Assembly: GCF_024345835.1 (NCBI RefSeq)
Contig: NZ_JAGQBW010000002.1
Location: forward strand, 124,001-188,000
Reading direction: 5' to 3'
DNA from: Synechococcus sp. HJ21-Hayes
Lineage (GTDB): Bacteria > Cyanobacteriota > Cyanobacteriia > PCC-6307 > Cyanobiaceae
DNA length: 64,000 nucleotides
Made by a program: the position numbers and the translations under genes. Numbering within the stretch: position 1 is the stretch's first letter; every line of letters begins with the position of its first letter. Positions 37,979 through 48,102 of the stretch are shown here, one piece after another. The notes under the pieces are model-generated. The model saw nothing but the letters and a program-made list of their open reading frames with translations. It made no database searches and was not told where the DNA came from.

Positions 37979-40373
37979 CTGCCACAGCGATCCGGGTCTG
38001 AATCACCGCGTCGGGGTTGAGGCTGATGGAATCAATGCCCTCGCGCACTAGGAATTCGGTGAATTCGGGGTGATCGCTAGGGGCCTGGCCACAGATGCCG
38101 ATCTTGCGCCCGCAGCGCCTGGCGGTGTGGATCGCCATCCGGATCATCTCCTTCACGGTGGGATGGCGTTCATCGAACAGCTGGGCCACCAGTGCGGAGT
38201 CGCGATCCAGTCCCAGGGTGAGCTGGGTGAGGTCGTTGGAGCCGATCGAGAAGCCATCAAACCGCTCGGCGAAGGCCTCGGCACCGATCACGTTGCTAGG
38301 GAGCTCGCACATCACGTACACCTGCAGGCCGTCGCTGCCGCGCACCAGCCCGTGGCGCGCCATCTCCGCCAGCACCTTGTCCCCCTCCTCGGGCGTGCGG
38401 CAGAAGGGCACCATCGGAATCACGTTGCTCAGCCCCATCTGGTTGCGCACCCGCTTGAGGGCCTGGCATTCGAGGCCGAAGGCCTCGCGGAAGGCTGGGG
38501 CGTAGTAGCGGGAGGCCCCGCGCCAGCCGAGCATCGGGTTCTCCTCGCTGGGCTCGAAGCTGCGGCCGCCCAGCAGGTTGGCGTATTCGTTGCTCTTGAA
38601 ATCTGAAAAGCGCAGGATCACCGGCCGTGGGTAAAAGGCCGCCGCAATGCGGGCCATGCCCTGGCTCAGCAGGGTCACGTAGTAGTCCGCGGGAGTGGCG
38701 TAACCGGCCGTGAGCTCGGCGATGGCCTGGCGTGCAGCGGCGTCGCTGACCCGCTCCGGCTGCAGCAGTGCCATCGGGTGCACCCGGATGTGGTTCGCGA
38801 TGATGAACTCCAGCCGGGCCAGCCCCACGCCATCGCAGGGAATGGCCGCCAGGTTGAAGGCCTCCTCCGGGTTGCCCACGTTCATCAGGATCTGGGTGCG
38901 GGTGCTGGGCAGATCGCCCAGGTCCTGCTCCACCAGCTGAAAGGGAACCGCACCGCGGTACACCCGGCCCTCATCACCTTCACTACAGCTGGCGGTGATC
39001 CAATCGCCATCGGGGATCCTCTCGGTGGCATCGCCGCAGCCCACGATCGCGGTGATCCCCATCTCGCGGGCAATGATCGCGGCGTGGCAGGTGCGCCCGC
39101 CCTGATTGGTGATCACACCACTGGCCAGCTTCAGGATGGGCTCCCAGTCGGGATCGGTGCGCTCGGTCACGAGCAGATCCCCCTGGGTGAAGCGCTGGAT
39201 CTCGCTGGGGCTCTGGATGATCCGGGCCCGGCCGCTACTCACCGAGGTGCCGATGGCGCGCCCCGTGGTGAGGCATTCGGCGTTGTGGGGCTCCAGGTGC
39301 CAGCTGCGCAGCACCGCCCCCGATCGGCGCGACTCCACGGTTTCAGGCCGGGCCTGCAGGATGAACAAGGCACCGCTGTCACCATCCTTGGCCCACTCGA
39401 TGTCCATCGGGGTGGGGCAACCGCGCCTCCGGCTGTAGTGGGCTTCGATCGCGATGGCCCAGCGCGCGAGCTGCAGGGCCTCCGCATCGCTGATGGCGAA
39501 GCAACGGCGCTCGGGCTCCGGCACGTCGAGGGTGCGGGTGGCGGCCCCTTCGCCCTCGCCGACCACCATGCGGATCGCCTTGCTGCCGAGCCGTTTACTC
39601 AGGATCGGCGCAAAACCCTCGGCGAGGGTGGGTTTGAAGATCAGGTATTCATCGGGGTTCACTGACCCCTGCACCACGGTTTCCCCCAGGCCGTAGGCGG
39701 CGGTGAGCAGCACCGCCTCGCGGAAGCCGGTCTCGGTGTCGATGCTGAACATCACCCCGGAGGCGGCCAGATCCGAGCGCACCATGGGCTGCACGCCGAT
39801 GGAGAGAGCCACCTCGAAGTGGTCGAAGCCATTGATCTGGCGGTAGGAGATGGCCCTGTCCGTGAACAGGGAGGCGTAGCAACGCCGGCAGGCGGCGATC
39901 AGCGCGGCCTCGCCGTGCACATTCAGATAGGTCTCCTGCTGGCCGGCAAAGGAGGCATCGGGTAGATCTTCCGCCGTGGCACTGGAACGCACCGCCACGG
40001 CGATGGCCTCCCTGCCGCTCTCCGCGGCCAGCTGCCGGTAGGCCGCCAGGATGGCGTGCTCCAGCTCGACCGGCAGGGGCGTGGCCAGCAGCAGGGAGCG
40101 AGCAGCAGCCCCGGCCGCTTGCAGGGCTGTCAGATCGTTGCCATCCAGGTCAGTGAGGATGACGTGGAGCTGGGGGGCCAGGTTGCCTGCGGTGAGGAAA
40201 CGTCGGAAGGCCGTTGCCGTGGTGGCAAAGCCACCGGGAACCCTCACCCCCTCCGCTGACAGTTCGCGGATCATCTCCCCAAGGGAGGCGTTCTTGCCAC
40301 CCACCTCAGCGATGGCCTCGATTCCCACCTGCGCCAAGGGAACCACCAGCCGCTCAGCCGCGGTGATGGTCAT
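37956..40373 (-). CDS. ppsA: Phosphoenolpyruvate synthase
   Basis: 805 aa. Converts pyruvate + ATP to PEP, AMP and Pi. Domain order: ATP-grasp N-terminal domain (GGKNASLGEMI, RSSATAEDLPDASFAGQQET), swivelling phosphohistidine domain with the catalytic His in GGRTCHAAIIAREMGI, and the PEP/pyruvate TIM barrel with MCELPSNVIGAEAFAERFDGFSIGSNDLTQLTLG and KIGICGQAPSD. Residues are intact. The start overlaps the stop of the preceding periplasmic-binding-like gene by 4 nt (ATGA), giving a possible two-gene unit. Gluconeogenic or dark-metabolism role. Confidence 0.95.
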   Translation of the reverse strand: MTITAAERLVVPLAQVGIEAIAEVGGKNASLGEMIRELSAEGVRVPGGFATTATAFRRFLTAGNLAPQLHVILTDLDGNDLTALQAAGAAARSLLLATPLPVELEHAILAAYRQLAAESGREAIAVAVRSSATAEDLPDASFAGQQETYLNVHGEAALIAACRRCYASLFTDRAISYRQINGFDHFEVALSIGVQPMVRSDLAASGVMFSIDTETGFREAVLLTAAYGLGETVVQGSVNPDEYLIFKPTLAEGFAPILSKRLGSKAIRMVVGEGEGAATRTLDVPEPERRCFAISDAEALQLARWAIAIEAHYSRRRGCPTPMDIEWAKDGDSGALFILQARPETVESRRSGAVLRSWHLEPHNAECLTTGRAIGTSVSSGRARIIQSPSEIQRFTQGDLLVTERTDPDWEPILKLASGVITNQGGRTCHAAIIAREMGITAIVGCGDATERIPDGDWITASCSEGDEGRVYRGAVPFQLVEQDLGDLPSTRTQILMNVGNPEEAFNLAAIPCDGVGLARLEFIIANHIRVHPMALLQPERVSDAAARQAIAELTAGYATPADYYVTLLSQGMARIAAAFYPRPVILRFSDFKSNEYANLLGGRSFEPSEENPMLGWRGASRYYAPAFREAFGLECQALKRVRNQMGLSNVIPMVPFCRTPEEGDKVLAEMARHGLVRGSDGLQVYVMCELPSNVIGAEAFAERFDGFSIGSNDLTQLTLGLDRDSALVAQLFDERHPTVKEMIRMAIHTARRCGRKIGICGQAPSDHPEFTEFLVREGIDSISLNPDAVIQTRIAVAAMEQALG

Positions 40374-41587
40374 CGCTGGGGGCCTGCTTGGCTGAGGCGT
40401 AAGGCGGCTGTGGGAGGTGCGGCTGGTCCCAGGTCGAGGCGACTACCCGCGCCCTGGGGCCGCACGCTGGCTCCCTGGCGGCGGAGTTGCAGGGCCTGGC
40501 AGAGAGGTTGGGGCTGGGCGGTGTTTCTGAACCAGGCCAGGTTCCAGCCCGGCTGGCCCTGGCTGCTCACCGAGGCCAGGGCCGTGATCACGCCGGTGTC
40601 GTAGCCGGCCGTTTCCACCACCCCCGGTGCGTAACCCCACCGTTGGGTAAAGGCGCGGGCAAAGGCCGCCCAACCCTCCCCGCGGCTGAGGGGATCGACG
40701 CCCATCTGCCGCTGGGCGAGGGCGTTGGGCACGGGAAATGGCCAGGCGAGCACCAGATCTGGCGGCCAGGGGGTGCCTTGGATGGCTCTGGCTAGGCGAC
40801 TGCCGGGTTGGGTGAACACGGCCAGGCTCTTGGGGGCGTACCAATCCACATCGCGCACCAGCTGGTCCATGGCGGCCTTGTCGTTGCCATCCACCGGACT
40901 GGCTCCATCGCCGAACCCCACCAGCTGACCCTGCCCCGTGCCCAGGCTGGCGATGAAGCGATCGGCCATGGCCTTGGCTTCGGCACCGGCGTCGCGTACC
41001 ACGAGCACCTTGCCCACGTTCTGGTCCACCAGACCCTTGGCTAGGCGATCACTGATCTGGTTGCGGGCAGGCCCCACTGGCCAGAGGCGATCGGCTCCCG
41101 GCTGCTGTGGCAGACCCTCGAGGGAGATGCCGCGCTGGAGGGGGAGCAACACGTTCAGGCGCTGCTGTTCTGCCAACCGGCCGTAGGCCTTCAGGGGCGC
41201 TGCCGGTGGTGCGATCACCAGCTGGGAGCGAGGGCCGTACCCCAGGCTCGCCTGTGGATTTCCGCCAGGAGGGAGCCAGCCGAGTTGCAGCGAGGGGGGG
41301 CGAATGCCGCAGGCACGGCTCTGATCCATGGCTAGGCCATAGCCGCGCCGTAGTCCATCGCCCAGGCCCGCCAAGACCCCCTCGCTGGGCAGCAGGAGGC
41401 GCACAGCACTGGGTTGGGGACTGCTCGCCGCCAGGGCCTGGCTGCCCAGCACCACGGCCGCCAGCCCCCCCATGGTCATCAGCCGTTGGCTCGAGTGCCG
41501 CCCGCTGAGCGATCTGTTGCCCAGCCCGGTGCTGGGGTCGCGTCGGGCTTGCACAGCGGCTGTGGCCTTCCCTTTCCCGGTGGTCAT
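40370..41587 (-). CDS. Periplasmic-binding-protein-like secreted protein
   Basis: 405 aa from ATG 41587 (ATG 41479 is an alternative). A hydrophobic signal-like segment (MTMGGLAAVVLGSQALA) sits near residue 40, then a two-lobed Leu/Ile/Val-binding-protein or LppC-like fold: VLPSEGVLAGLGDGLRRGYGLAMDQSRACG, LVVRDAGAEAKAMADRFIASLG, PGVVETAGYDTGVITALASVS. Cys116-type lipobox is not seen, so it is probably soluble in the periplasm. Located 4 nt overlapping ppsA. Ligand unknown. Confidence 0.7.
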   Translation of the reverse strand: MTTGKGKATAAVQARRDPSTGLGNRSLSGRHSSQRLMTMGGLAAVVLGSQALAASSPQPSAVRLLLPSEGVLAGLGDGLRRGYGLAMDQSRACGIRPPSLQLGWLPPGGNPQASLGYGPRSQLVIAPPAAPLKAYGRLAEQQRLNVLLPLQRGISLEGLPQQPGADRLWPVGPARNQISDRLAKGLVDQNVGKVLVVRDAGAEAKAMADRFIASLGTGQGQLVGFGDGASPVDGNDKAAMDQLVRDVDWYAPKSLAVFTQPGSRLARAIQGTPWPPDLVLAWPFPVPNALAQRQMGVDPLSRGEGWAAFARAFTQRWGYAPGVVETAGYDTGVITALASVSSQGQPGWNLAWFRNTAQPQPLCQALQLRRQGASVRPQGAGSRLDLGPAAPPTAALRLSQAGPQR

Positions 41588-41660
41588 GATCAACACCGTC
41601 CAGCCGAAGAAAGCTAGGGCTAAATCCCTGACTAGGCTCCTGTTTTCACCCGTTGGTCGT

Positions 41661-42422
41661 ATGCAGTCCCGATTTGACGCATGGCGCCGCCAAATGGGCT
41701 GCAGGTTGGGTCGGCGGGCGTTTTCGCTCTTGACGGGAGCAGGCCTGTGCGGGGCTGCTGTGCTGGGTTCAGCCCCTGCTTTCTCCATTCCTGAGGCCGC
41801 CGCGATCAAGAAACTCGAGGTGATTCCCGTCTTTGTGATCACCGATGAGAAAGGTGTTCCCTTGCCGATACCCAAGGACAAGACGCTGATCCTTCCCCTT
41901 TACCTAGAGAGTGCCACGGCCCAGAACGAGCTGGCGGGACTTCAGAAAAACAACCCCAAGATCAAGGCTGGGGTGGTGGGCATTCCTCTCAACGTGATGA
42001 ATGAAAAGGTTGAGGAGCTCAATAAGCAGCTCAAGGACAAGACCATGACGCTGGTGGCTCCAGTGATGGTGAATCCTGTGGATCGCCAGGAAGCCACCAA
42101 GCTACTCAAGGCCCAGGGCCTCACGGATCAACAGATCAATGAAGGCATGAGTGTGCCAGTGTTCTTCACCAAGCCCTTTCTCACTGTTCAGACCCCCGAG
42201 GGCCCCCGAGGGGTGTTTTTCCTGAGCTACGCCGATCTGCAACGTGGGCTGGCCAAGGTGCCCAACCGTGAGCAGCTCAAACCCCAAGTGGCCGATCTCT
42301 CCGCAGTGATGCGGGAGATCATCAAAGCCAAGGACGACAACTATGTCATTTTCCCCACCCCCGACTATTTCCGACTGGTGCAGGAAGCGCAGTCCAAGGG
42401 GGGAGCCCCAGCCGCTAAGTAA
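41661..42422 (+). CDS. Tic22-like secreted protein
   Basis: 253 aa from ATG 41661. A signal peptide with RR (RRAFSLLTGAGLCGAAVLGSAPAFS) precedes a body with EVIPVFVITDEKGVPLPI, LYLESATAQNELAGLQ and MSVPVFFTKPFLTVQTPEGPRGVFFLSYADL. These repeated VPVF-type strands match the Tic22 family, periplasmic or lumenal chaperone-like proteins in cyanobacteria that help outer-membrane assembly (and chloroplast import in plants). The longer upstream open frame overlaps the divergent gene and is rejected. Divergent from the 40370-41587 gene. Confidence 0.85.
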   Translation: MQSRFDAWRRQMGCRLGRRAFSLLTGAGLCGAAVLGSAPAFSIPEAAAIKKLEVIPVFVITDEKGVPLPIPKDKTLILPLYLESATAQNELAGLQKNNPKIKAGVVGIPLNVMNEKVEELNKQLKDKTMTLVAPVMVNPVDRQEATKLLKAQGLTDQQINEGMSVPVFFTKPFLTVQTPEGPRGVFFLSYADLQRGLAKVPNREQLKPQVADLSAVMREIIKAKDDNYVIFPTPDYFRLVQEAQSKGGAPAAK

Positions 42423-42445
42423 CGGCTAGCTAAGGGGTGGTTCGA

Positions 42446-42667
42446 TCAGGATCGCCCTTGGCCGTTACCTGGGTCTGTCTGGTCCGGTGGCGGCTCTGGC
42501 AGGAATTGGGCGAGCAGCCCTCCGGCCATGAGCGAGAGCCCCAGGGTGAGGGCAAGGTTGCGGTTGGCCTCAGCCTCTCCCCAGGCGGATGCCGCCAGAA
42601 AGGCGGCACCCAGCAGCAGGCAAGGCACCAGCACAATCCCCTTGGCAGCGCGGTTGATGCCCATCAA
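42446..42667 (-). CDS. Small two-helix membrane protein (73 aa)
   Basis: MMGINRAAKGIVLVPCLLLGAAFLAASAWG and LALTLGLSLMAGGLLAQFLPEPP form two helices with a Glu-rich short loop and a polar tail. No recognised domain. The gene lies 9 nt after the SNase-like gene, so it is the last gene in the hemH-ilvB leftward run. The second Met may be the true start. Function unknown. Confidence 0.55.
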   Translation of the reverse strand: MMGINRAAKGIVLVPCLLLGAAFLAASAWGEAEANRNLALTLGLSLMAGGLLAQFLPEPPPDQTDPGNGQGRS

Positions 42668-42676
42668 GCCATCGGA

Positions 42677-43108
42677 TCAGCCGGTGCAGTTTGGCAGGGA
42701 TGTGGCCAACCCCGCGGCCACCAAGCCCGTGGACATGTCGGTGCGGATGCTGCCATCCCCACTGTCCAGCCGCTCCACCCTCGCGACCAGGGTGCCGTTG
42801 TTGGACCCACTGGGCCGCAGATTCACCCGTGCCCGTCGGGGCAGCTGCTGACGCAGCCAGGCCGTGGCCGCTGCATTGCCCTCGCCGGGAATGGCGATGC
42901 AGGCCAGCTCAACGGTGTAGGTGCGGTTGTGGTCACCGATCTGGAGCAGCCTGCCGCTGCGCACCTGCAGCACTTCGGCCGCTTCGGCTACCCCAGCCCA
43001 GGAGAGCACCAAGACCACCAGGCAGGTCAGCAGCAGCTTCAGAGCTTCGCTCCGCAGTTGGGGCAGTAGAGGCTCGAACTGGCGGTGGTGTGGCTGCAGG
43101 CGCTGCAT
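42677..43108 (-). CDS. Secreted SNase-like (thermonuclease-fold) protein
   Basis: 143 aa from ATG 43108, which lies inside the 3' end of ilvB (70-nt overlap). Hydrophobic segment [21 protein letters not shown] acts as the signal peptide. The mature part [18 protein letters not shown]...[22 protein letters not shown]...[12 protein letters not shown]...[15 protein letters not shown] follows the nuclease fold pattern, but canonical SNase catalytic residues are not evident, so it may lack nuclease activity. No better downstream start that keeps the signal is visible. Confidence 0.65.
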   Translation of the reverse strand: MQRLQPHHRQFEPLLPQLRSEALKLLLTCLVVLVLSWAGVAEAAEVLQVRSGRLLQIGDHNRTYTVELACIAIPGEGNAAATAWLRQQLPRRARVNLRPSGSNNGTLVARVERLDSGDGSIRTDMSTGLVAAGLATSLPNCTG

Positions 43109-44892
43109 TGGCGGGTGGCATCGATGGCGAGCTCGGGATGGCTGGGCAGGCCCACCATCTGGGCATTGCTGGCACCGGGCGGCACCATCGGATAGCAGTT
43201 TTCGTTGCGGCGCACCTTCACCTCCACGAACACTGGACCGGGATGGGCCAGGGCCTCACTGAGCTGCTGCCGGAGGTTGGCGCGCTCGCTGATTTGGATG
43301 CCCCGGACGCCAAAGGCCTCAGCCAAGGCAGGGAAATCAGGCATGCCGCCCATCATTTCCGAGGCAGAGTAGCGCTCGTCGTAGAAGCTCTCCTGCCACT
43401 GGCGCACCATGCCTTGCCAGCCGTTGTTCAGCACCACCACCTTCACGGGCAGGTTGTACTGGCTGAGGGTGCCCAGTTCCTGAATGTTCATCAGGATGCT
43501 GGCGTCGCCCGCCACGCAGATCACCTGCTCGTGGGGGAAGGCCGTCTGCACACCCATGGCCGCCGGCATGCCGAAACCCATGGTGCCCAGACCCGCTGAG
43601 CTCACCCAGCGACGCGGTCCGTTGTGCAGGAATTGGGCCGCCCACATCTGGTGCTGCCCCACATCTGTTGTGTAGAAGGCATTGGGTGCCAGGTCCTGCA
43701 GGGCCACCACCACCTCCTGCGGGGCGATTTCGCCTTCAGGGGCTGGCACAACCAGGGGGTAGTGCTGCTTCCAACTGTCAATCCGTTCCAGCCAGGCGTC
43801 GGTGCGCCCCATGCTGCTGTCCCCCTGGGAGGCGGCCAGCAGCATGGTGAGGGCGCGCTGCACATCGCCCACCACGGGCACGTCAGGCACACGGGTTTTG
43901 CCCACTTCCGCGGCGTCGATGTCGATGTGGATCACCTGGGCCCGCGGGGCGAAGCCATCCAGGCGTCCTGTCACGCGGTCGTCGAAACGGGCACCGGCGG
44001 CGATCAGAAGATCGCATTCCGTCACGGCAAAATTGGCGTAGGCGGTGCCGTGCATGCCCAGCATCCCCACAGAGAGGGGGTGCTTCTCATCGAAGGCCCC
44101 CTTACCCATCAGGGTGGTGGTGACTGGCAGCCGGAAGCGCTCGGCCAGTTCTTTCACAGCCTCGTGGGCCCCACAGCTGATGGCACCACCGCCCACATAG
44201 AGCAGCGGGCGCCGCGCCTGGCGAATCAGGTCCAGGGCGTCGGCGATGGCCGCATCGGTGGGCGCAGGGGGGAGTGTGTAGCCGGCGGGGATGGCGCTGC
44301 CGGGCTCCACCGGGGTGTAGTCGAACTGCTCGACGCCCACATCCTTGGGCACGTCGATCAGTACCGGACCGGGCCGACCGGTGGAGGCAATCAGGAAGGC
44401 CTCGGCCACGATCCGGCCGATGTCCCGGGGGTCACGTACCACCCAGGAGTGCTTCACGATCGGCAGGGTGATGCCGAAAATGTCGGTTTCCTGGAAGGCG
44501 TCGGTGCCGATGGAGGCCCGGGGCACTTGCCCGGTGATCACCACCATCGGCACCGAATCCATCTGGGCGGTGGCGATGCCAGTCACCAGGTTGGTGGCGC
44601 CGGGGCCAGAGGTGCCGAAACACACGCCCACCTTGCCGGTGGCACGGGCGTAGGCATCGGCGGCATGGGTGCCCCCCTGTTCGTGACGCACCAGGATGTG
44701 CTTGAGCCAGCCGCGGGCCTCCGCCTTGTGCAGCTCGTCGTAGATGGGCAGGATGGCCCCGCCGGGATAGCCAAAGATGTGCTCCACCCCATGGCGATGC
44801 AGGGCATCCATGAGGGCATAGCCGCCATTCACCCGGGCGGGATAGGAGGGAACGGCGGCGGTAGCCGCTGGAGAAACGGACGTAACGGTCAC
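43039..44892 (-). CDS. ilvB: Acetolactate synthase large subunit with C-terminal zinc ribbon
   Basis: 617 aa from GTG 44892. TPP enzyme for the first common step of valine, leucine and isoleucine synthesis. Domains: alpha ([32 protein letters not shown], catalytic Glu in [21 protein letters not shown]), beta (FAD-binding), gamma with TPP motif [29 protein letters not shown]. After a normal C-terminal end ([14 protein letters not shown]) the protein continues with [13 protein letters not shown] and [22 protein letters not shown], a CxxC-x12-CxxC zinc ribbon not part of the standard enzyme. Follows the M23 peptidase gene after 126 nt; the next gene overlaps its last 70 nt. Confidence 0.93.
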   Translation of the reverse strand: MTVTSVSPAATAAVPSYPARVNGGYALMDALHRHGVEHIFGYPGGAILPIYDELHKAEARGWLKHILVRHEQGGTHAADAYARATGKVGVCFGTSGPGATNLVTGIATAQMDSVPMVVITGQVPRASIGTDAFQETDIFGITLPIVKHSWVVRDPRDIGRIVAEAFLIASTGRPGPVLIDVPKDVGVEQFDYTPVEPGSAIPAGYTLPPAPTDAAIADALDLIRQARRPLLYVGGGAISCGAHEAVKELAERFRLPVTTTLMGKGAFDEKHPLSVGMLGMHGTAYANFAVTECDLLIAAGARFDDRVTGRLDGFAPRAQVIHIDIDAAEVGKTRVPDVPVVGDVQRALTMLLAASQGDSSMGRTDAWLERIDSWKQHYPLVVPAPEGEIAPQEVVVALQDLAPNAFYTTDVGQHQMWAAQFLHNGPRRWVSSAGLGTMGFGMPAAMGVQTAFPHEQVICVAGDASILMNIQELGTLSQYNLPVKVVVLNNGWQGMVRQWQESFYDERYSASEMMGGMPDFPALAEAFGVRGIQISERANLRQQLSEALAHPGPVFVEVKVRRNENCYPMVPPGASNAQMVGLPSHPELAIDATRQCSACSHTTASSSLYCPNCGAKL

Positions 44893-45018
44893 GATTTCAG
44901 CAGACACCGCTCGACAACATGAGCCAACCCTAAGGTCTGGTCTGGGCTTTGGGTTGAGGATTTCCACTTTCCAAACGCTGCCAGCCCAACGGAGGGAGTC
45001 CAACGCAGCCAGGCCAGC

Positions 45019-45567
45019 TCAGCGCCTGCTGCGGGCGTTGGCCATCGCCCGCAGGATCGTGCCCGGGTTGAGCCAGCGCCCCTGGTAGCGAATGCCCCAG
45101 TGCAGGTGGGGGCCCGTGGTGCGCCCACTCATGCCCACATGGCCAATCAACTGGCCGCCCCGCAGGGGTTGGCCAGGCCGGAGGGTCACAGCTCCACTGC
45201 GGTACACCCCACCCTGCACGGAGCCGGCCAGATGGCAATAGATGTGCTCGTAGGCGCCCGACTGAATCACCAGCCCCAGCCCGCAGGCCCCATCGCTGAT
45301 CACCTCCCGCACGGCGCCATGCCACCAGTTGCGGATCGGCGACCCCAGCGGCGCAGCGATGTCGAGGCCGTGGTGGGGCTCCATGCTCCCGCTGGGGCCC
45401 CTGCGGCTGCCGAAGTGGCTCGTGTACCCCGCGAAGCTGGCCACGGGAAACACCCCCTGGCGCCAGCGAACTTCAGCCCGGGCCGCCATGACCGAGCCGG
45501 CAACGCTGATGCTCAAGGCAGTGCCCAGGCCAACCAGGCGTTGGGCTCTAGAGCAGACCGATGGCAT
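45019..45567 (-). CDS. M23 (LytM-type) peptidoglycan endopeptidase
   Basis: 182 aa. Signal-like segment ([21 protein letters not shown]) then the LytM domain with [11 protein letters not shown] (His and Asp zinc ligands), and GPHLHWG, the HxH motif. The active-site set is complete, so the protein is expected to hydrolyse cross-bridges in the periplasm rather than act as an inactive activator. It starts inside the last 20 nt of hemH. Possibly co-transcribed with hemH and ilvB. Confidence 0.88.
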   Translation of the reverse strand: MPSVCSRAQRLVGLGTALSISVAGSVMAARAEVRWRQGVFPVASFAGYTSHFGSRRGPSGSMEPHHGLDIAAPLGSPIRNWWHGAVREVISDGACGLGLVIQSGAYEHIYCHLAGSVQGGVYRSGAVTLRPGQPLRGGQLIGHVGMSGRTTGPHLHWGIRYQGRWLNPGTILRAMANARSRR

Positions 45568-46735
45568 GAAGCGGACCGCGACCGCTGATCAGCTCCAGCA
45601 GGAAAGCGGAGAAACCGAGCATCGCCAAGCGGCCGTTCCACACCTCGGAGCTGTTGTTCCAACCCCAGGCCCACTTGTCCTGGGGGTAGAGCTTCACCTT
45701 GGTGGGCAAGGCCGCCGCCTGATCCAGATTCACCTCCGGACCTTCCAGGGCGTGTTGCACCAGGTTCGCCAATCCGGCGATGAAGGCCGGGCTTGTATCC
45801 AGGGCTGGCACCCGGCGGAAATTGGTGATGCCGGCTTCCGTGGCGATCTCGCGGTATTCGATGTCGATTTCCTCGAGGGTTTCGATGTGCTCGCTCACAA
45901 AGCTGATCGGCACAACCACCAGGTCTTTCACGCCCTGCTCACCCAGCTCATGGAGGGCATCATCGGTGTAGGGCTTGAGCCACTCCACCGGCCCCACCCG
46001 GCTCTGGTACGCGAGGGTGAACGGGTTGCTGTGGCCAAGGTCGGCCTCCAGCTTCTGCATGATCAGCCGGGCACAGGCCTCGATCTCCTCCTGATAGGGA
46101 TCGCCGGCCTCTTCCACGTAGCTCTTGGGCACCCCGTGGGCACTGAAGAACACGTGGGCGCTGCTGGGCTCGGGACAGGCCTGGATCTCCCTAGCAATCA
46201 GTTCGGCCATGGCGCCCACGTAGCCGGGGTCGTCGTAGTAACTGCGGATGCAGCGGATTGGCAGCTGGGAGAAGGCGGGATCCGCCTGGCGCAGGCGCTG
46301 CAGCTCGCGGAAGCTGGAGCCGCTGGTGCTGATCGAGAAGTGGGGGTAGAGCGGCAGCACGACCACCTGGTCGATGCCATCGGCCTTGATGTCGGCCACG
46401 GCCGACTCCGTGAAGGGGTGCCAGTAGCGCATGGCCACGTAGCTGGTGGCCTCGATGCCCCGCTGCCGCAGGCTGCTCTGCAGTTCACGGGCCTGCTGCT
46501 CGGTGATGCGCCGCAGGGGTGAGCCGCCACCGATCGACTTATAGGCCGCCTGCGACTTGCCCGCCCGCAGCGAACTGATCAGCCAGGCCAAGGGCTTCTG
46601 CAACGCTGGATTGGGGAGCCGGATGATCTCCGGATCGGCAAACAGGTTGTAGAGGAAGGGGCCGACGTCCTGAATGCGTTCCGGACCGCCGAGGTTGAGC
46701 AACAGCACGCCGACCTTGGCGCCGCCCGTGGACAT
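45548..46735 (-). CDS. hemH: Ferrochelatase with C-terminal LHC-like motif
   Basis: 395 aa. Inserts Fe2+ into protoporphyrin [31 protein letters not shown] opens the mature start; [18 protein letters not shown] holds the active His, and [18 protein letters not shown] the second metal-site Glu/His region. The C-terminus carries a linker and [22 protein letters not shown], the chlorophyll-binding (CAB/HLIP) type motif seen in cyanobacterial ferrochelatase. ATG 46735 is chosen over the longer frame. Divergent from the recombinase gene with 120 nt between. Confidence 0.96.
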   Translation of the reverse strand: MSTGGAKVGVLLLNLGGPERIQDVGPFLYNLFADPEIIRLPNPALQKPLAWLISSLRAGKSQAAYKSIGGGSPLRRITEQQARELQSSLRQRGIEATSYVAMRYWHPFTESAVADIKADGIDQVVVLPLYPHFSISTSGSSFRELQRLRQADPAFSQLPIRCIRSYYDDPGYVGAMAELIAREIQACPEPSSAHVFFSAHGVPKSYVEEAGDPYQEEIEACARLIMQKLEADLGHSNPFTLAYQSRVGPVEWLKPYTDDALHELGEQGVKDLVVVPISFVSEHIETLEEIDIEYREIATEAGITNFRRVPALDTSPAFIAGLANLVQHALEGPEVNLDQAAALPTKVKLYPQDKWAWGWNNSSEVWNGRLAMLGFSAFLLELISGRGPLHAIGLL

Positions 46736-46855
46736 GCCCTGAAACCAGGTAAGGAATGGGGCTGAGCGTAACGCTGACGCCAGGACCCTGGCTGTTCCCT
46801 GCTGTAGTCGATAAGGTCGGCGCCTGTTCACCGCTGTGGCGGCTGCAGCTCCGGC

Positions 46856-48064
46856 ATGGCCACACCTGACCCTGCGGCTGGGGAGCATCCCCTAGACGGG
46901 GAGATTCGCCGGCACAATGCCGCCCTGGCCAGCAGCGGTGTGGCGCTCCGGCTTGAACGGCGTGGTGAGCGCCTGGGGTTGCGGGGACCGCTGCCCTGTC
47001 GCCGCGGTGGCAGCAGCCATCCCGTGCAGCGCCTCAGCCTCGGGCTCCCCGCCGATCCGGCGGGCCTGGATCAGGCCCGCCTGCAGCTCAAGCGGGTGTT
47101 GCAGCAGTTGCAGCAGCAGCGCTTCAGCTGGGGAGCGTGGGGCGCTGCTCCGGTCCGAGGGGCTGGTGCTGCAGTGTCTTCCCAGGGGCGGGCGGTTGCC
47201 CTGGCGGTGGAGGCCTTTGAGCAGGCCTTCGCTCGCGATCCGCGTCGCCGCCGCAACCCGTCCGGCAGCCGCACCACCTGGACCAGCGCCTACCGCCCCT
47301 ACCTGCGGCGTCTGCAGGCGGTGGCGGAAAGCGAGGGCCAGGGCCTGGAGGTGGCGCTGTTGGAAGCCGTGCTGGAGAGCTATCCCCTGGCCTCCCGCGC
47401 CCGCCAGCAGTGCGGCACAGCCCTGGCGGCCCTGGCCAAGGGGGAGGGGCTGGTGCTCCCCGCCGACTGGGGTGAGCGGGCCGGTGGTTACGGGCTGCAT
47501 GCGGCCCAGTTCCGCCAGCTCCCAAGCGACCTGCAGATCCTGCAGGTGCTCGAGCACATCCCCAATCCCGGCTGGCGCCTCGCCTACGGGCTGATGGCCA
47601 CCTATGGCCTGCGCAATCACGAGGTGTTCTTCACCGACTTGTCAGCCCTGGCTCCCGGCGGGGACCGGGTGATTCGGGTGTTGCCCACCAGCAAGACCGG
47701 CGAGCACCAGGTGTGGCCCTTCCAGCCGGATTGGGTGGAGCGCTTTGGCTTGCCCCGACTGGGTGAGGCCCGGGAGCTCTTGCCCCCTGTATGCACAGAC
47801 CTGCGCCACACCACCCTGCAGCAGGTGGGCCGCCGGGTGGCCGAGCAGTTCCGTCGTTACGGGCTGCCCCTCACCCCCTACGACCTGCGCCACGCCTGGG
47901 CAGTGCGCACGATTCACATCGGCCTGCCCGACACGGTGGCAGCGCGGATGATGGGCCACTCGGTGGCGATCCACACCCGCACCTATCACCACTGGATCAC
48001 CCGTCGTGACCAGCAGCAGGCCGTGGATGCGGCGCTCTCGCGCCATCGCCAGCTGGCGGCCTGA
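46856..48064 (+). CDS. Tyrosine recombinase/integrase, not in a mobile element
   Basis: 402 aa. Catalytic core in the last 190 residues: box I Arg in [13 protein letters not shown], Lys in LPTSKTGEH, box II as YDLRHAW, His in MMGHSV, and nucleophile Tyr in RTYHHW. Box II normally starts with His (HxLR), here Tyr, so one general catalyst residue differs. The N-terminal part holds a helical SAM-like DNA-binding region. No prophage genes, att-like repeats or tRNA flank it, and neighbours are housekeeping genes. Probably a conserved chromosomal recombinase; its target is unknown. Confidence 0.85.
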   Translation: MATPDPAAGEHPLDGEIRRHNAALASSGVALRLERRGERLGLRGPLPCRRGGSSHPVQRLSLGLPADPAGLDQARLQLKRVLQQLQQQRFSWGAWGAAPVRGAGAAVSSQGRAVALAVEAFEQAFARDPRRRRNPSGSRTTWTSAYRPYLRRLQAVAESEGQGLEVALLEAVLESYPLASRARQQCGTALAALAKGEGLVLPADWGERAGGYGLHAAQFRQLPSDLQILQVLEHIPNPGWRLAYGLMATYGLRNHEVFFTDLSALAPGGDRVIRVLPTSKTGEHQVWPFQPDWVERFGLPRLGEARELLPPVCTDLRHTTLQQVGRRVAEQFRRYGLPLTPYDLRHAWAVRTIHIGLPDTVAARMMGHSVAIHTRTYHHWITRRDQQQAVDAALSRHRQLAA

Positions 48065-48102
48065 GCGCGGCAGAGTGGCAGCACTGCTGGATCGCTTCGC
48101 CC

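Noticed and set aside
46856-48064. Integrase as evidence for a genomic island or prophage
   Set aside because: No att duplications, tRNA, phage or transposon genes and no change of neighbours from housekeeping type.
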